A stretch of DNA of 64,000 nucleotides. Origin: an uncultured Granulosicoccaceae bacterium. GTDB taxonomy: Bacteria > Pseudomonadota > Gammaproteobacteria > Granulosicoccales > Granulosicoccaceae. This document shows positions 34,713 through 44,107 of the stretch, in pieces; positions within the stretch are counted from its first letter, which is position 1, and each line of letters opens with the position of its first letter. The stretch covers positions 62,001 to 126,000 of the forward strand of contig CALKXD010000147.1 in NCBI GenBank assembly GCA_938003855.1, given 5' to 3'. The notes below the pieces were generated by a model, which was given only the letters and a program-made list of their open reading frames with translations, did no database searches and was not told the origin of the DNA. The position numbers were made by a program, and so were the translations under genes.

Positions 34713-36896
34713 GTGACTGACCAAGTGACAAACGCGGCACAGGAACTGCCCGATGACAACGCGATGCCGGAGCGATGGTCACATATTGCTTCGCTGCGAC
34801 CACAACTCCAGCAGCATGTATCCGCACACCCGCAGGATTTTCGGGGATCTCGCTGGTATATCCTCAGTGACGCTGCCCGCGGGCGTCATCTGCGCTTTAA
34901 CGAAATTGCCTACGAATTTATCGGGCGCCTGGATGGCGATCAAACGGTTGAGGAAATCTATCAGCAGATCAGGCGATCCAGCAACCACGATAGCCTGTCA
35001 CGTCACGACATTCTAAATATCCTCACGCAATTGTTCGGAGTGGAAGTGTTGCGCAGCGGCCTGCCTGCCGACGTCGAGCAATTATTTAAACGCAATCAGG
35101 CAGAGAAACACGCCAACCGTGTCAAACGGTGGCTGAACCCCCTGGCTATCCGGTTTCCGCTACTCGATCCCGATGCCTTTTTAAACAGAACTATCGCCGC
35201 TGTCCGGCCGCTGTTCTCACTGACCGGTGCGATACTGTGGTTAGTTGTTGTGGCGATCGCCTGTGTTTTTCTTATGATCCACTATCAGGATCTCACCCTC
35301 GCACTCAAGCAGGATATATTATCACCCAGAAATATACTGCTAATGATTCTGCTGTTTCCGGTCATGAAAGCGTTCCACGAATTTGCCCATGCGTTTACTG
35401 TAAAAACCTGGGGTGGTGAGGTGCACGAAATGGGTATAACACTACTTGTGTTAATGCCGGTACCCTATGTTGATGCTTCAGCGGCCTGGGCATTCAGAGA
35501 AAAATACAAACGCGTTCTAGTCAGTGCCGCTGGTATGATCGCCGAACTGTTTCTGGCGGCTTTAGCGTTTATCCTGTGGACAATGGTACAACCCGGGGTA
35601 ATTAAAGACGCGGCACTATCGGCGTTTCTGATAGGCAGTGTCTCCACTATTTTGTTCAATGCCAATCCACTGCTACGTTTCGATGGCTACTACATACTGC
35701 AGGATTTCATTGAAATACCCAACCTCTACTCACGCGCCAGTAAGTACAATCTATACCTGCTGAAAAAAATACTGCTCGGTGAGGAAAACCCGGTATCGCC
35801 GGTCACCGACAAAGGTGAGTTGAAGTGGTTTATCGGTTACGGAATTCTAGCCTGGCTGTACCGCATATTTATTACTTTTGTGATCGCGATGTTCCTCGCC
35901 AGCAAGTACCTGGTACTCGGCGTGGCACTGGCATTCTGGTCAATGATCCTGCTGTTCGTAATACCGACCTACCGTGGTATTCGCTACTTGCTTGTCAATG
36001 ACGCGTTAACCGGCATCCGACGCACGGCTCTAGTCAGAACCGGAGGTTTACTTGCGGCAGTAGCGTTGTTAATTTCAATTATCCCCTTCTCACTCTATAC
36101 CAATGCAGAGGGGATCGTCTGGGTTCCCGATCAGGCGCAGTTGTACGCGGAGACTGACGGCTTTGTACGCGAGCTAAGTGCCCAACCGGGCTCCCTGGTT
36201 GAACCCGGCACAACAGTGCTGCAACTGGATAACCCGGAACTGCTGACCCGCCAGCTGGTACTGGATGCAAAGCACCGGGAACTCCAGGATCGCCATAGAA
36301 GCGAGCGCTTTAATGACCCGATCAAAGCTGAGCAGACAAAAGAAGAGTTAATCACCGCTGAGGCAGACATCGCTTCACTGCATCAGGAAATAGCCGCGCA
36401 AACACTCATCAGTAACTCAACCGGCACCCTGGTTTTTCCCGGAGAACAGAACCTGGCCGGACGCTACATTAAAAAGGGCCAGCCTGTCGCCTATGTGGTA
36501 GACCCGGATCAGCTGATTGTGCGTCTTGTGGTGCCGCAAACTGCGGTAGGTCTGTTGAGCAAGGAAATCAGCAACGTTGAAGTACGGCTTGCCGATCAGC
36601 CCGACAAGGTTATTGTGGCGTCATTACTTCGTCAGACTCCGGCGGGCAGCAACCTATTGCCCAGCCGGGCACTCGGTGCCGGTGGTGGTGGCGGCATTGC
36701 CATTGTCGGTAGTGACAAAAACGGCACTACAACTGCAGAAAAAGTATTTCAGATTGATCTGGAACTGCCATCAACCAGCGATGTTGCCGGACTGGGTATG
36801 CGAGCTTTCGTTCGAATCAACCACGGGCGCGAAATACTTGCCCGTCAATGGTTGCGTAAAACCCGGCAACTGCTTTTAACCGCACTTCCTTTTTGA
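34713..36896 (+). CDS. PqqD-like / M50 zinc metalloprotease / HlyD-like fusion
   Basis: A 727-residue membrane protein in three parts. Residues about 25-125 look like a PqqD-type (RiPP recognition element) domain: LRPQLQQHV, FRGSRWYILSD, RFNEIAYEFI, LDGDQTVEEIY. A multi-helix M50 core follows, with zinc-binding HEFAH (222-226) and the partner motif NPLLRFDGYY (318-327), as in putative peptide zinc metalloproteases of the YydH type. After helix VALLISIIPFSLYT a periplasmic C-terminal part (about 470-710) has two biotinyl-lipoyl halves around a coiled coil. It may bind, cleave and pass on a peptide or protein substrate. Central gene of a three-gene operon. Confidence 0.8.
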   Translation: MTDQVTNAAQELPDDNAMPERWSHIASLRPQLQQHVSAHPQDFRGSRWYILSDAARGRHLRFNEIAYEFIGRLDGDQTVEEIYQQIRRSSNHDSLSRHDILNILTQLFGVEVLRSGLPADVEQLFKRNQAEKHANRVKRWLNPLAIRFPLLDPDAFLNRTIAAVRPLFSLTGAILWLVVVAIACVFLMIHYQDLTLALKQDILSPRNILLMILLFPVMKAFHEFAHAFTVKTWGGEVHEMGITLLVLMPVPYVDASAAWAFREKYKRVLVSAAGMIAELFLAALAFILWTMVQPGVIKDAALSAFLIGSVSTILFNANPLLRFDGYYILQDFIEIPNLYSRASKYNLYLLKKILLGEENPVSPVTDKGELKWFIGYGILAWLYRIFITFVIAMFLASKYLVLGVALAFWSMILLFVIPTYRGIRYLLVNDALTGIRRTALVRTGGLLAAVALLISIIPFSLYTNAEGIVWVPDQAQLYAETDGFVRELSAQPGSLVEPGTTVLQLDNPELLTRQLVLDAKHRELQDRHRSERFNDPIKAEQTKEELITAEADIASLHQEIAAQTLISNSTGTLVFPGEQNLAGRYIKKGQPVAYVVDPDQLIVRLVVPQTAVGLLSKEISNVEVRLADQPDKVIVASLLRQTPAGSNLLPSRALGAGGGGGIAIVGSDKNGTTTAEKVFQIDLELPSTSDVAGLGMRAFVRINHGREILARQWLRKTRQLLLTALPF

Positions 36897-36921
36897 CGTA
36901 ACCCGCTAGCAAGAGACTATC

Positions 36922-37770
36922 ATGCGAACCCTACCGAACAGCTTGACAATCGCCGCTTTACTATCGCTAACGATGTCAGCAAACGCACAACAGACAACGA
37001 CAGAATCACTGCAACCTGACGCATTGAAGGCAATGGACTGCATTGTTGAACCCAGTGAGATCGTTGAACTAGGCAGCAGTGTTCCCGGCATTATCGACAA
37101 ACTTCACTTTGAAAGGAACAACTTCGTCAACAGTGGAGATATTGTCGCAGAGCTGGACTCAAGAGTTGAGCTCGCCACTCTGGAGCTTGCAACAGCACGT
37201 GCCGAAATCAGTACCAGCCTTGACCTGCGACGCGAAAACGCCGCATTTGGTCTGCGCACCCAGGACCGCAACCAACAGCTGTTCAAAGAGTCGACCATTT
37301 CCGCTCAGGATATGGATAAGGTAAAAACTGAGACTTACATCGCTCAGTTACAGGCACGTCAGGAGGAAGATAACCAGCGCATCGCACAACTCGAAGCTGA
37401 ACGCGCATTGCAGGCGCTGAATCAGCGCACTGTACGCAGCCCGATTGCCGGTGTGGTGATTGAACGCTATAAATCTGTAGGTGAGTACGTCGAAGCCGAA
37501 CCGGTTTACCGGATCGCCAACCTTAACCCGCTTCATGTCGAGCTGATTGTGCCTGTAAGCCAACTGGGCACCATTACAACAGGAATGAAAGCGGAGATCA
37601 GCATCGATCTGGACTCGGCCGATGATGAAAGCCACGTCGCGGTGGTAACCAGCGTAGATCGCGTTGCTGACGCGGCGAGTGGTACCTTCGGTGTGCTGCT
37701 CAGCATGCCGAATGCCGGCCTTCGAATCCCCAGCGGGGTCCGCTGCAATCTAAATTTTATGGACGAATAA
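36922..37770 (+). CDS. Periplasmic HlyD/RND-type adaptor protein
   Basis: A 282-residue secreted adaptor with signal peptide MRTLPNSLTIAALLSLTMSANAQ. It has a first lipoyl half (VELGSSVPGIIDKLHFERNN), a coiled-coil hairpin (about 85-165), and the second half RTVRSPIAGVVIERYKSVGEYV. A beta-barrel (VELIVPVSQLGTITTGMKAEI) follows, and the usual membrane-proximal domain is short. Unlike its two operon partners it has no membrane helix, and no lipobox is seen. It begins 25 bp after the M50 gene and ends the operon before a stem-loop. It probably bridges the inner-membrane components to an outer-membrane channel encoded elsewhere. Confidence 0.85.
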   Translation: MRTLPNSLTIAALLSLTMSANAQQTTTESLQPDALKAMDCIVEPSEIVELGSSVPGIIDKLHFERNNFVNSGDIVAELDSRVELATLELATARAEISTSLDLRRENAAFGLRTQDRNQQLFKESTISAQDMDKVKTETYIAQLQARQEEDNQRIAQLEAERALQALNQRTVRSPIAGVVIERYKSVGEYVEAEPVYRIANLNPLHVELIVPVSQLGTITTGMKAEISIDLDSADDESHVAVVTSVDRVADAASGTFGVLLSMPNAGLRIPSGVRCNLNFMDE

Positions 37771-37778
37771 TACTCACC

Positions 37779-37799
37779 GCTCCCGGGGCAACCGGGAGC
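37779..37799 (+). terminator. Terminator of the HlyD/M50 operon
   Basis: GCTCCCGG (37779-37786) pairs perfectly with CCGGGAGC (37792-37799) across a 5-base loop and is followed by TTGTGT. It lies 8 bp after the adaptor gene stop. Confidence 0.7.
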
Positions 37800-38125
37800 T
37801 TGTGTCAGCGCTTTATGGTGCGCTCAACCGACACACTCTAGCGCTCACAACAGGACCCGGACGACCTCTATCCGTTTTCAGTTTCGTCTGCAGAATCAAC
37901 GCGCAGCATATCGCCAAGCAAATAGACTCGATCAATATTGATTTGGTAACTGTCTGAGTTCAGTCGAACGATTTTGTGCCGACAGTTTATTTAACGGCGT
38001 TCGATCCGGCAGGTACCGTAGGCAATGGATACGACCTACCGCTCAGCATTGGCACAACATCTACGCTCCAGCCACTTTGACGGGACTACCCGAGAGCTAT
38101 ACCAGATGATGCGAATCTATTGATA
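37800..38125. other. Intergenic region before the GGDEF/EAL gene
   Basis: About 325 bp without a gene. It separates the HlyD/M50 operon terminator from the c-di-GMP gene, so the latter probably has its own promoter here. I could not identify convincing promoter boxes. Confidence 0.4.
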
Positions 38126-41100
38126 ATGATAAAATTTATTCGCTCACCACTGTTTCGAATCAGCTTCAGCATGACGATGCTGGTGGTCTCACTTCTTTTA
38201 GCCAGTGAGTTTCTCGGGCTTTTCCCTAACACCACCAGAGACGGCCTTACCGAGCGCAAGTTTATCGTTGAGACACTCGCGGTGCATATCGCGATGGAGC
38301 TGGACGGCGATCAACAGAAAATCTCCGAGATGCTCCGCACGACGGTGACCAGAAACCCGATCGTCGCGTCAGTCGCTGTGCGCCGCTCAGACAATACCTT
38401 CATTGACGTTTACGGGAATCACAACGAAAACTGGACACTGACGCCGCAGGACAAATCGACCCCGCGTCAGGTACAAGTGCCACTGTTTGAAGAAAATCGG
38501 CAGGTCGCGACCGTCGAGATCAGCTTCAGAGAACGCAACGCCGGCACCAGCCTTCTCGATCGGCGCGCCTCGTTTGTCTCGGTCGTATTGTTTATGGCGC
38601 TGTCCGGTTTTTTCGCCATTTGCATGTTTCTGAAACGTACTTTGCGAGAGCTCGATCCGGACGCGGTAATCCCTGAGCGGGTTCGCAAAGCGCTCGACAC
38701 TCTGGCGGAAGGACTGTTAATCATCAACCGTGAAAACGAAATCGTTTTCTCCAACGCCGCTTTTGCACGTACCACCGGACTCGCAGCCACAGAACTGGCC
38801 GGAAAAAGCTGTGACACGCTGAACTGGCAGACCGAAGAGTCGGAAGGTCTGCCGTGGTTGTCATTGATCCAGGGCGGCGAAATGACGAATGGTGCAACCG
38901 TCAAACTTAACACCGGCTTCGAACAACTATCGACGTTTACCGTGAACGCCACACCGATTGTAGCCAGTGCCGATGAAATTCGCGGGGCGCTTGTCACCTT
39001 TAACGACATCACTGAAGTTGAAATCAAAAACGCCGAGCTGCGCAATGCGCTGGTCAATCTGGAAAAAAGCCAGCTGGAAATCACTCGCCAGAACGAAGAG
39101 CTCGAATATCTGGCAACCCGCGACCCGCTGACCGGATCGCTGAACCGGCGCTCATTCTTCAACGGCTTTGATCTGCTGTATGCAGAAGCGCGACACAATC
39201 AGGATGAACTTACCTGCGTCATGACCGACATCGATCACTTCAAAGCGGTGAACGATAACCACGGACACGGTGTTGGTGATGAAGTGATTAAATATCTGGC
39301 GGATGTTTTGTCAGAGCACTCCAGACCAAACGATCTGGTAGGTCGATTCGGCGGCGAGGAATTTTGTATTGTTATGCCGGCCACGTCTCTGCACGAAGCT
39401 GCAACACTCACCGAAACGCTTCGCGAGACTATCGAACAAGGCGTTGGTGCCAACTTCCTGGACAAATGCCGGATTACCGCAAGCTTTGGTATCGCGTCAA
39501 TTCACTCAGGCGCAACCAAACCTAATGATATGGTCGAGCAGGCGGATAAGGCGTTGTACTTCTCGAAGGAGAATGGCCGAAACCGGGTGACCAATTACAC
39601 CACCGCTATGGATGATCCCGACAGCACCGCTGATGCAATTGCAAGCGAGATAAAAAACACACCTGCCCCCACACCGGCGCCGGCGACTCCGGTGTTAAAA
39701 CAGGTACCCAGCCAGCCATCAGTACCAGTGCTTGCAATAAAAAACACCCAGCCGAAACCCGCACTGAGCAACAGTATTGCTGCAAAGCCTTCAGCCGATG
39801 TGCTTAAATCAGACAACAGTATACCAGTGCTGATGCATAACAAGCCGAAGGCCGCTACACCCGGGACCGGTGTCAGTAAAACATCTGACATGGGTACACA
39901 GCGACTCGACAGGAGTGTTCTGGTAGACCGGGTGGATCAGGCACTTCAGGTAGCGATACGTAAAAATCATCACGTCGGTATACTGCTTTTGTCAGTGGAC
40001 GCGCTGCAACGTATAAATGATACGCTCGGTTTCTCCGTCAGCGAAAAGCTCTACCGTAAAATTATTGATCGATTGAAATCAACGCTAAGCGATGAAACCA
40101 ACATAGGCCTGATAGGCGCCGGGGATCATAGCATCACGGTAGCCCGCTACGGTGACACCGAGATCTGCCTGACACTCAATGACATCAAGCACATCACCGA
40201 CTTTACTATCATTCATGAACGGATCATCGAAGGTTTTTATCGCACTATTTCCGTCGATGGTCACGAAATCTATGTCTCAATGGATGCCGGTATCAGCGTC
40301 TACCCCAATCATGGTACGGATGCCGACATTCTGATCCGCAGTGCCAGTATCGCAATGCGTGAAGCGCGTGAAATTTCCGGCCAGAACAACATCGTTTTCT
40401 ACTCCCCTGATATGAATCAGACATCACGCAAACTGATTCGACTGGAAACAGAGTTGCATCAGGCGCTGTCGCGGAACGAGTTGTTCGTCTGCTACCAGCC
40501 CAAGATCGATCTGCGTACCGGTGTGATTGTCAGTATGGAGGCGCTGGTCAGATGGCGTCACCCGGAGTTCGGTATTGTGTCACCGGGTGAGTTCATACCG
40601 CTGGCAGAGAAGACCGGCCTCATCAATGAGATAAGCGCATGGATTACCCGGGTCGTCTGCGCGCAGATTTCAATGTGGCGCGAAGCCGGCTATGAAGAAC
40701 TCAGCGTGGCGGTAAACATCTCGCCGGCCGAAATGAAAAACGAACTACTCGCGGACAATATCCTCAACGCAATACGTGAGTTTGATATCCCGCCGGCTAA
40801 ACTGGAAGTTGAAATCACCGAATCTCTGGTGATGCAGGATATGAATCTGGCGATCCGAACCCTCGAGAAGCTTGATCGCAATGGTGTTGAAATATCGATA
40901 GATGATTTTGGTACCGGCTTTGCGTCTTTGAGCTACCTGAAACTGTTCCCGATATCCAAAGTTAAAATTGATCGGTCTTTCGTCTCAAACTTCGAGACCA
41001 ACCTGGCAGATGCAAGGATTGTCAGCAGCGTTATAGCCATGAGCCATAGCATGGGCGTCAAGGTGGTATGCGAAGGCGTTGAGAGAGAAGACCAGCTACG

Positions 41101-41347
41101 TTTTCTTCAGGATCATCACTGCGATGAAGTACAGGGCAATCTACTGAGCTTGCCATTGCAACGTCAGGAAGCGACCAATTTGCTGGCAAACCCCCGCCGC
41201 ATCAGACGCATGATCACCAGCTATAACGTCTCCGAGCTTGGCCTCACCACGATGGACGGTGCCGGCACCCGCACTATTATCACCGGCGTATTAAACGCTT
41301 TCCCCGATGAAGAGCAACCAGTGAGGTTAAACTCAACCGTTCACTAG
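38126..41347 (+). CDS. Membrane PAS-GGDEF-(degenerate GGDEF)-EAL c-di-GMP protein
   Basis: A 1073-residue protein. Two membrane helices (about 8-28 and 150-170) enclose a small periplasmic sensor. A PAS domain follows (about 190-300, LAEGLLIINRENEIVFSN), then a GGDEF domain with intact RFGGEEF (about 406-412) and the earlier DIDHFKAVND. A Pro/Ala-rich linker comes next, then a second GGDEF-like domain whose signature is decayed (ARYGDTEI). The last is an EAL domain with EALVRW, NISPAEM, EITES, DDFGTGFASL, KIDRSF and EGVE. It can probably both make and break c-di-GMP, with the second GGDEF as a possible GTP sensor. ATG 38126 is preferred to the TTG two codons earlier. Confidence 0.9.
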   Translation: MIKFIRSPLFRISFSMTMLVVSLLLASEFLGLFPNTTRDGLTERKFIVETLAVHIAMELDGDQQKISEMLRTTVTRNPIVASVAVRRSDNTFIDVYGNHNENWTLTPQDKSTPRQVQVPLFEENRQVATVEISFRERNAGTSLLDRRASFVSVVLFMALSGFFAICMFLKRTLRELDPDAVIPERVRKALDTLAEGLLIINRENEIVFSNAAFARTTGLAATELAGKSCDTLNWQTEESEGLPWLSLIQGGEMTNGATVKLNTGFEQLSTFTVNATPIVASADEIRGALVTFNDITEVEIKNAELRNALVNLEKSQLEITRQNEELEYLATRDPLTGSLNRRSFFNGFDLLYAEARHNQDELTCVMTDIDHFKAVNDNHGHGVGDEVIKYLADVLSEHSRPNDLVGRFGGEEFCIVMPATSLHEAATLTETLRETIEQGVGANFLDKCRITASFGIASIHSGATKPNDMVEQADKALYFSKENGRNRVTNYTTAMDDPDSTADAIASEIKNTPAPTPAPATPVLKQVPSQPSVPVLAIKNTQPKPALSNSIAAKPSADVLKSDNSIPVLMHNKPKAATPGTGVSKTSDMGTQRLDRSVLVDRVDQALQVAIRKNHHVGILLLSVDALQRINDTLGFSVSEKLYRKIIDRLKSTLSDETNIGLIGAGDHSITVARYGDTEICLTLNDIKHITDFTIIHERIIEGFYRTISVDGHEIYVSMDAGISVYPNHGTDADILIRSASIAMREAREISGQNNIVFYSPDMNQTSRKLIRLETELHQALSRNELFVCYQPKIDLRTGVIVSMEALVRWRHPEFGIVSPGEFIPLAEKTGLINEISAWITRVVCAQISMWREAGYEELSVAVNISPAEMKNELLADNILNAIREFDIPPAKLEVEITESLVMQDMNLAIRTLEKLDRNGVEISIDDFGTGFASLSYLKLFPISKVKIDRSFVSNFETNLADARIVSSVIAMSHSMGVKVVCEGVEREDQLRFLQDHHCDEVQGNLLSLPLQRQEATNLLANPRRIRRMITSYNVSELGLTTMDGAGTRTIITGVLNAFPDEEQPVRLNSTVH

Positions 41348-41518
41348 CGCGGCGGAGTTCTGGGGGTTCATTGTCCAGAGTCAGGTGCCTGAGCACCGGT
41401 GTATCGGTATTTCCGCCAGCAGGCTTTCAATCAACGAGCGCTTTGCGGATAATTTCAACGCAGCGACCAGCCAGCCGGCACCAGGCAGGCACCGTTTTAA
41501 CTCTGAAAATAATTAATC

Positions 41519-42307
41519 ATGCTAAAGCGATTCACCCCGACCCGCACGTTATCAGTCTTGCTGGCCTGCTCGGTCATAGCAAATATCATTTTACTGGCCG
41601 GAATCGATCAACTCGCCAATCGCTTTCGCTATCTCTATATCGACTACCGCCATTTTCGCTCGCTGCCGATTGGCATCAGCGACGCGACACGGGCGCAGCC
41701 GGTCGCCGACTCACGAAAAGCTGTTTTTTTCGGCGACTCACGAGTTGAAACCTGGGCCCCGTTACCCGCGCTCGATGGCTTTGACATCATCAACGCCGGT
41801 GTTGTCGGCGAGACCACCGTTGAAATGCGCCGCCGCTGGCAGACCGATGTTCTGAGGTTACAACCCGATATTGTGGTGATACAAGCAGGAGTAAACGATC
41901 TCACCGCCGCAGCTACTCGTGATATTCCAGAACCCGATGCGCTGTCCGGCAGAATGCTTGAAAATATGGATTTCTTTTTATCCCAAATGGATAAACAGCA
42001 GATTCCGGTGGTGCTTTTTTCGATTATCCCGACAGCCAGATTCAATTTATTACGGCGCTATTTCTGGTCCCCGTCACTGGCGCAGCTAGTCGAAGACAGC
42101 AATGCAGAACTGGCCCTACTGGCAGCAAAGCACAATGCCAAATGGGTCGATGTGACAGGCGAGTTTCTCGACACCAACAAGCAACCGCACGCTGCACTAT
42201 TTGCCGATACACTGCACCTGACTGATGCAGGCTACCAGGTACTTAACAAGACCCTGCTAGACGCCGTGAACAAACTCGATATCGCAGCCTCTGATTCAGA
42301 TCAATAA
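41519..42307 (+). CDS. SGNH/GDSL hydrolase with N-terminal membrane anchor
   Basis: A 262-residue protein with one helix near the start (TLSVLLACSVIANIILLAGI, about 10-29) and an SGNH hydrolase domain outside the cytoplasm. Block I is FFGDSR (69-74), with the nucleophile Ser; the oxyanion Gly is in NAGVVGE; block III is GVNDL; block V is DTLHLTDAGY with the catalytic Asp/His pair. Such enzymes remove acyl groups from lipids or glycans. It lies after the c-di-GMP gene on the same strand with a 171-bp gap, and shares a terminator with the opposite acuI. Confidence 0.85.
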   Translation: MLKRFTPTRTLSVLLACSVIANIILLAGIDQLANRFRYLYIDYRHFRSLPIGISDATRAQPVADSRKAVFFGDSRVETWAPLPALDGFDIINAGVVGETTVEMRRRWQTDVLRLQPDIVVIQAGVNDLTAAATRDIPEPDALSGRMLENMDFFLSQMDKQQIPVVLFSIIPTARFNLLRRYFWSPSLAQLVEDSNAELALLAAKHNAKWVDVTGEFLDTNKQPHAALFADTLHLTDAGYQVLNKTLLDAVNKLDIAASDSDQ

Positions 42308-42332
42308 ATCCATTGATGTTCACGGTCCGCGT

Positions 42333-42355
42333 GTGCGGCAACAACGTTGCCGCAC
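42333..42355. terminator. Bidirectional terminator between SGNH gene and acuI
   Basis: GTGCGGCAAC (42333-42342) pairs perfectly with GTTGCCGCAC (42346-42355) over a 3-base loop, between convergent stops at 42307 and 42367. T-tracts are weak on both sides. Confidence 0.6.
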
Positions 42356-42366
42356 CAAATGGCTAC

Positions 42367-43356
42367 TCAGCCATTGACATCAATGACCACGCGTCCTTTG
42401 ACCTGACCCTTTAAAATCGATTTACCCAATGCCGGAAGATCAGCGAGTGTCGCCACTTCCGTCATTGCCTCTATTTTTTCAATAGGTACATCGGCAGCCA
42501 GACGCTGCCACGCACGCAGCCGGTTATCATAAGGCTGCATCACTGAATCGATTCCGAGCAGGTTCACGCCACGCAGTAAAAACGGCACCACTGAAGCCGG
42601 TAGATCAGCACCACCGGCCAGCCCGACCGCGGCGGCTGAAGCCCCGTACTGCAACTGACCCAGTACCCGCGCAAGTGTTGCTCCACCGACAGCATCGACA
42701 CAGCCTGACCATACTTCTTTTTCGAGCGGGCGCTTTACCGTCTCGTTTAATTCTTCACGGGCGACTATACGGTCGGCCCCCAGTGACGTCAGATAGTCCG
42801 CCATTTCGGCACGGCCAGTCACGGCGGCAACCTGATGACCCAGCTTGGCCAGCATCGCGGTTGCCACCGAGCCTACCCCTCCGGCGGCACCGGTCACCAG
42901 CACCGGGCCGTTGTCCGCAGCCAGACCGTGATCCTCCAGCGCCATTACCGCCAATGCCGCAGCCAGTCCAGCGGTACCGATACCCATTGCCTGCTTTGCC
43001 GACAGACCGGCAGGCAGCGGTACAAGCCAATCGGCATTGACGCGGGCTTTCTGAGCATACCCGCCCCAATGCGCTTCGCCGACCCGCCAACCCGTCAGCA
43101 CAACACTGTCACCGGGCTTATAGCGCTCATCGTCTGATGCTTCCACGGTACCGGCAAAGTCGATGCCCGGTACATGGGGATAGTTTCGCACCAGTCCGCC
43201 ACCGGGCCCGATACAGAGTCCATCCTTGTAATTGACCGTCGAATACTCAACCGCAACAATGACATTGCCCTCGGGCAGTTGATCGATGTCGATCGACTCC
43301 ACTGCAGCGGTAGTTTTTCCGTCATCCAACTTGTTAACGACGAGTGCTTTAAACAT
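42367..43356 (-). CDS. acuI: Acryloyl-CoA reductase (AcuI/YhdH family)
   Basis: A 329-residue zinc-less MDR reductase of the YhdH/AcuI type, which reduces acryloyl-CoA to propionyl-CoA with NADPH. Family features are STVNYKDGLCIGPGG, YPHVPGIDFAGTV, MGIGTAGLAAALAVMALE and VLVTGAAGGVGSVA as the nucleotide-binding loop. LLGIDSVMQP comes near the end. In marine bacteria AcuI detoxifies acrylate from DMSP; in others it serves general acrylate protection, and no DMSP gene is nearby. ATG 43356 has GGAG six bases upstream, better than a GTG four codons earlier. Confidence 0.85.
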   Translation of the reverse strand: MFKALVVNKLDDGKTTAAVESIDIDQLPEGNVIVAVEYSTVNYKDGLCIGPGGGLVRNYPHVPGIDFAGTVEASDDERYKPGDSVVLTGWRVGEAHWGGYAQKARVNADWLVPLPAGLSAKQAMGIGTAGLAAALAVMALEDHGLAADNGPVLVTGAAGGVGSVATAMLAKLGHQVAAVTGRAEMADYLTSLGADRIVAREELNETVKRPLEKEVWSGCVDAVGGATLARVLGQLQYGASAAAVGLAGGADLPASVVPFLLRGVNLLGIDSVMQPYDNRLRAWQRLAADVPIEKIEAMTEVATLADLPALGKSILKGQVKGRVVIDVNG

Positions 43357-43471
43357 AGTATTCTCCACAGAGCGACTTCAGTATTTTTTACAGCCGATGA
43401 TTAAATCAGCAGTGATGTCGGATTACAACGGCGATTACCCAGAGCCAGACCGGCCAGCCACGGGAGCATAC

Positions 43472-43927
43472 ATGCCTCAATTCCAGATTCGTCGTGCCAC
43501 ACTCAACGATGCACGGACCATTAGTGATTTCAATCGCGCTATGGCGCAGGAAACCGAACACCGCGAACTTCCCGAACAGATAATTTCAAACGGTGTTAAA
43601 CGATTAATGGCAAGGCCTGAGTACGGTTTTTACATCATCGCAGAAAAAGACAACGCCGTGGTCGGCACCTTAATGGTCACCACTGAGTGGAGCGATTGGA
43701 GAGACGGGTTATTCTGGTGGATTCAAAGTGTTTATGTGAGCCCGGAATTCAGGCGTCAAGGGGTATACCGGCAAATGTATCAGCACATCAAACACGAAGC
43801 ATCCACCACCGCTGATGTTTGCGGCTTTCGCCTCTACGTAGAAAAAGACAACACCATTGCACAGCAAACCTACCAGACACTCGGCATGGGAGAAACGGAT
43901 TACCAGCTGTACGAAGAGCTGAGCTGA
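43472..43927 (+). CDS. GNAT-family N-acetyltransferase
   Basis: A 151-residue acetyltransferase. It opens IRRATLNDARTISDFNRAMA, has VGTLMVTTEW as strand 4, and VYVSPEFRRQGVYRQMY as the acetyl-CoA-binding motif A (R-R-Q-G-V-Y). RLYVEKDNTIAQQTYQTLGM is motif B. Substrate unknown. The ATG at 43472 has GGGAG six bases upstream; the frame is open another 62 codons upstream, into the opposite acuI gene, but without homology. Confidence 0.88.
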   Translation: MPQFQIRRATLNDARTISDFNRAMAQETEHRELPEQIISNGVKRLMARPEYGFYIIAEKDNAVVGTLMVTTEWSDWRDGLFWWIQSVYVSPEFRRQGVYRQMYQHIKHEASTTADVCGFRLYVEKDNTIAQQTYQTLGMGETDYQLYEELS

Positions 43928-44107
43928 AGCAACACACGGGGCCAACCCGGCTTCAATTTGTTTACTTTCAGACACAACAAGTAACGATATTGAACCGGGC
44001 ATCCGGAAAGTTTGCGACACCCCTCAGAAAAAACCTTTTAGTGGATTTATCATCCAAATAATCTCGACCCAGCTAAAGCGTCTGATTTTTTGCACGGAAT
44101 ACTATCC

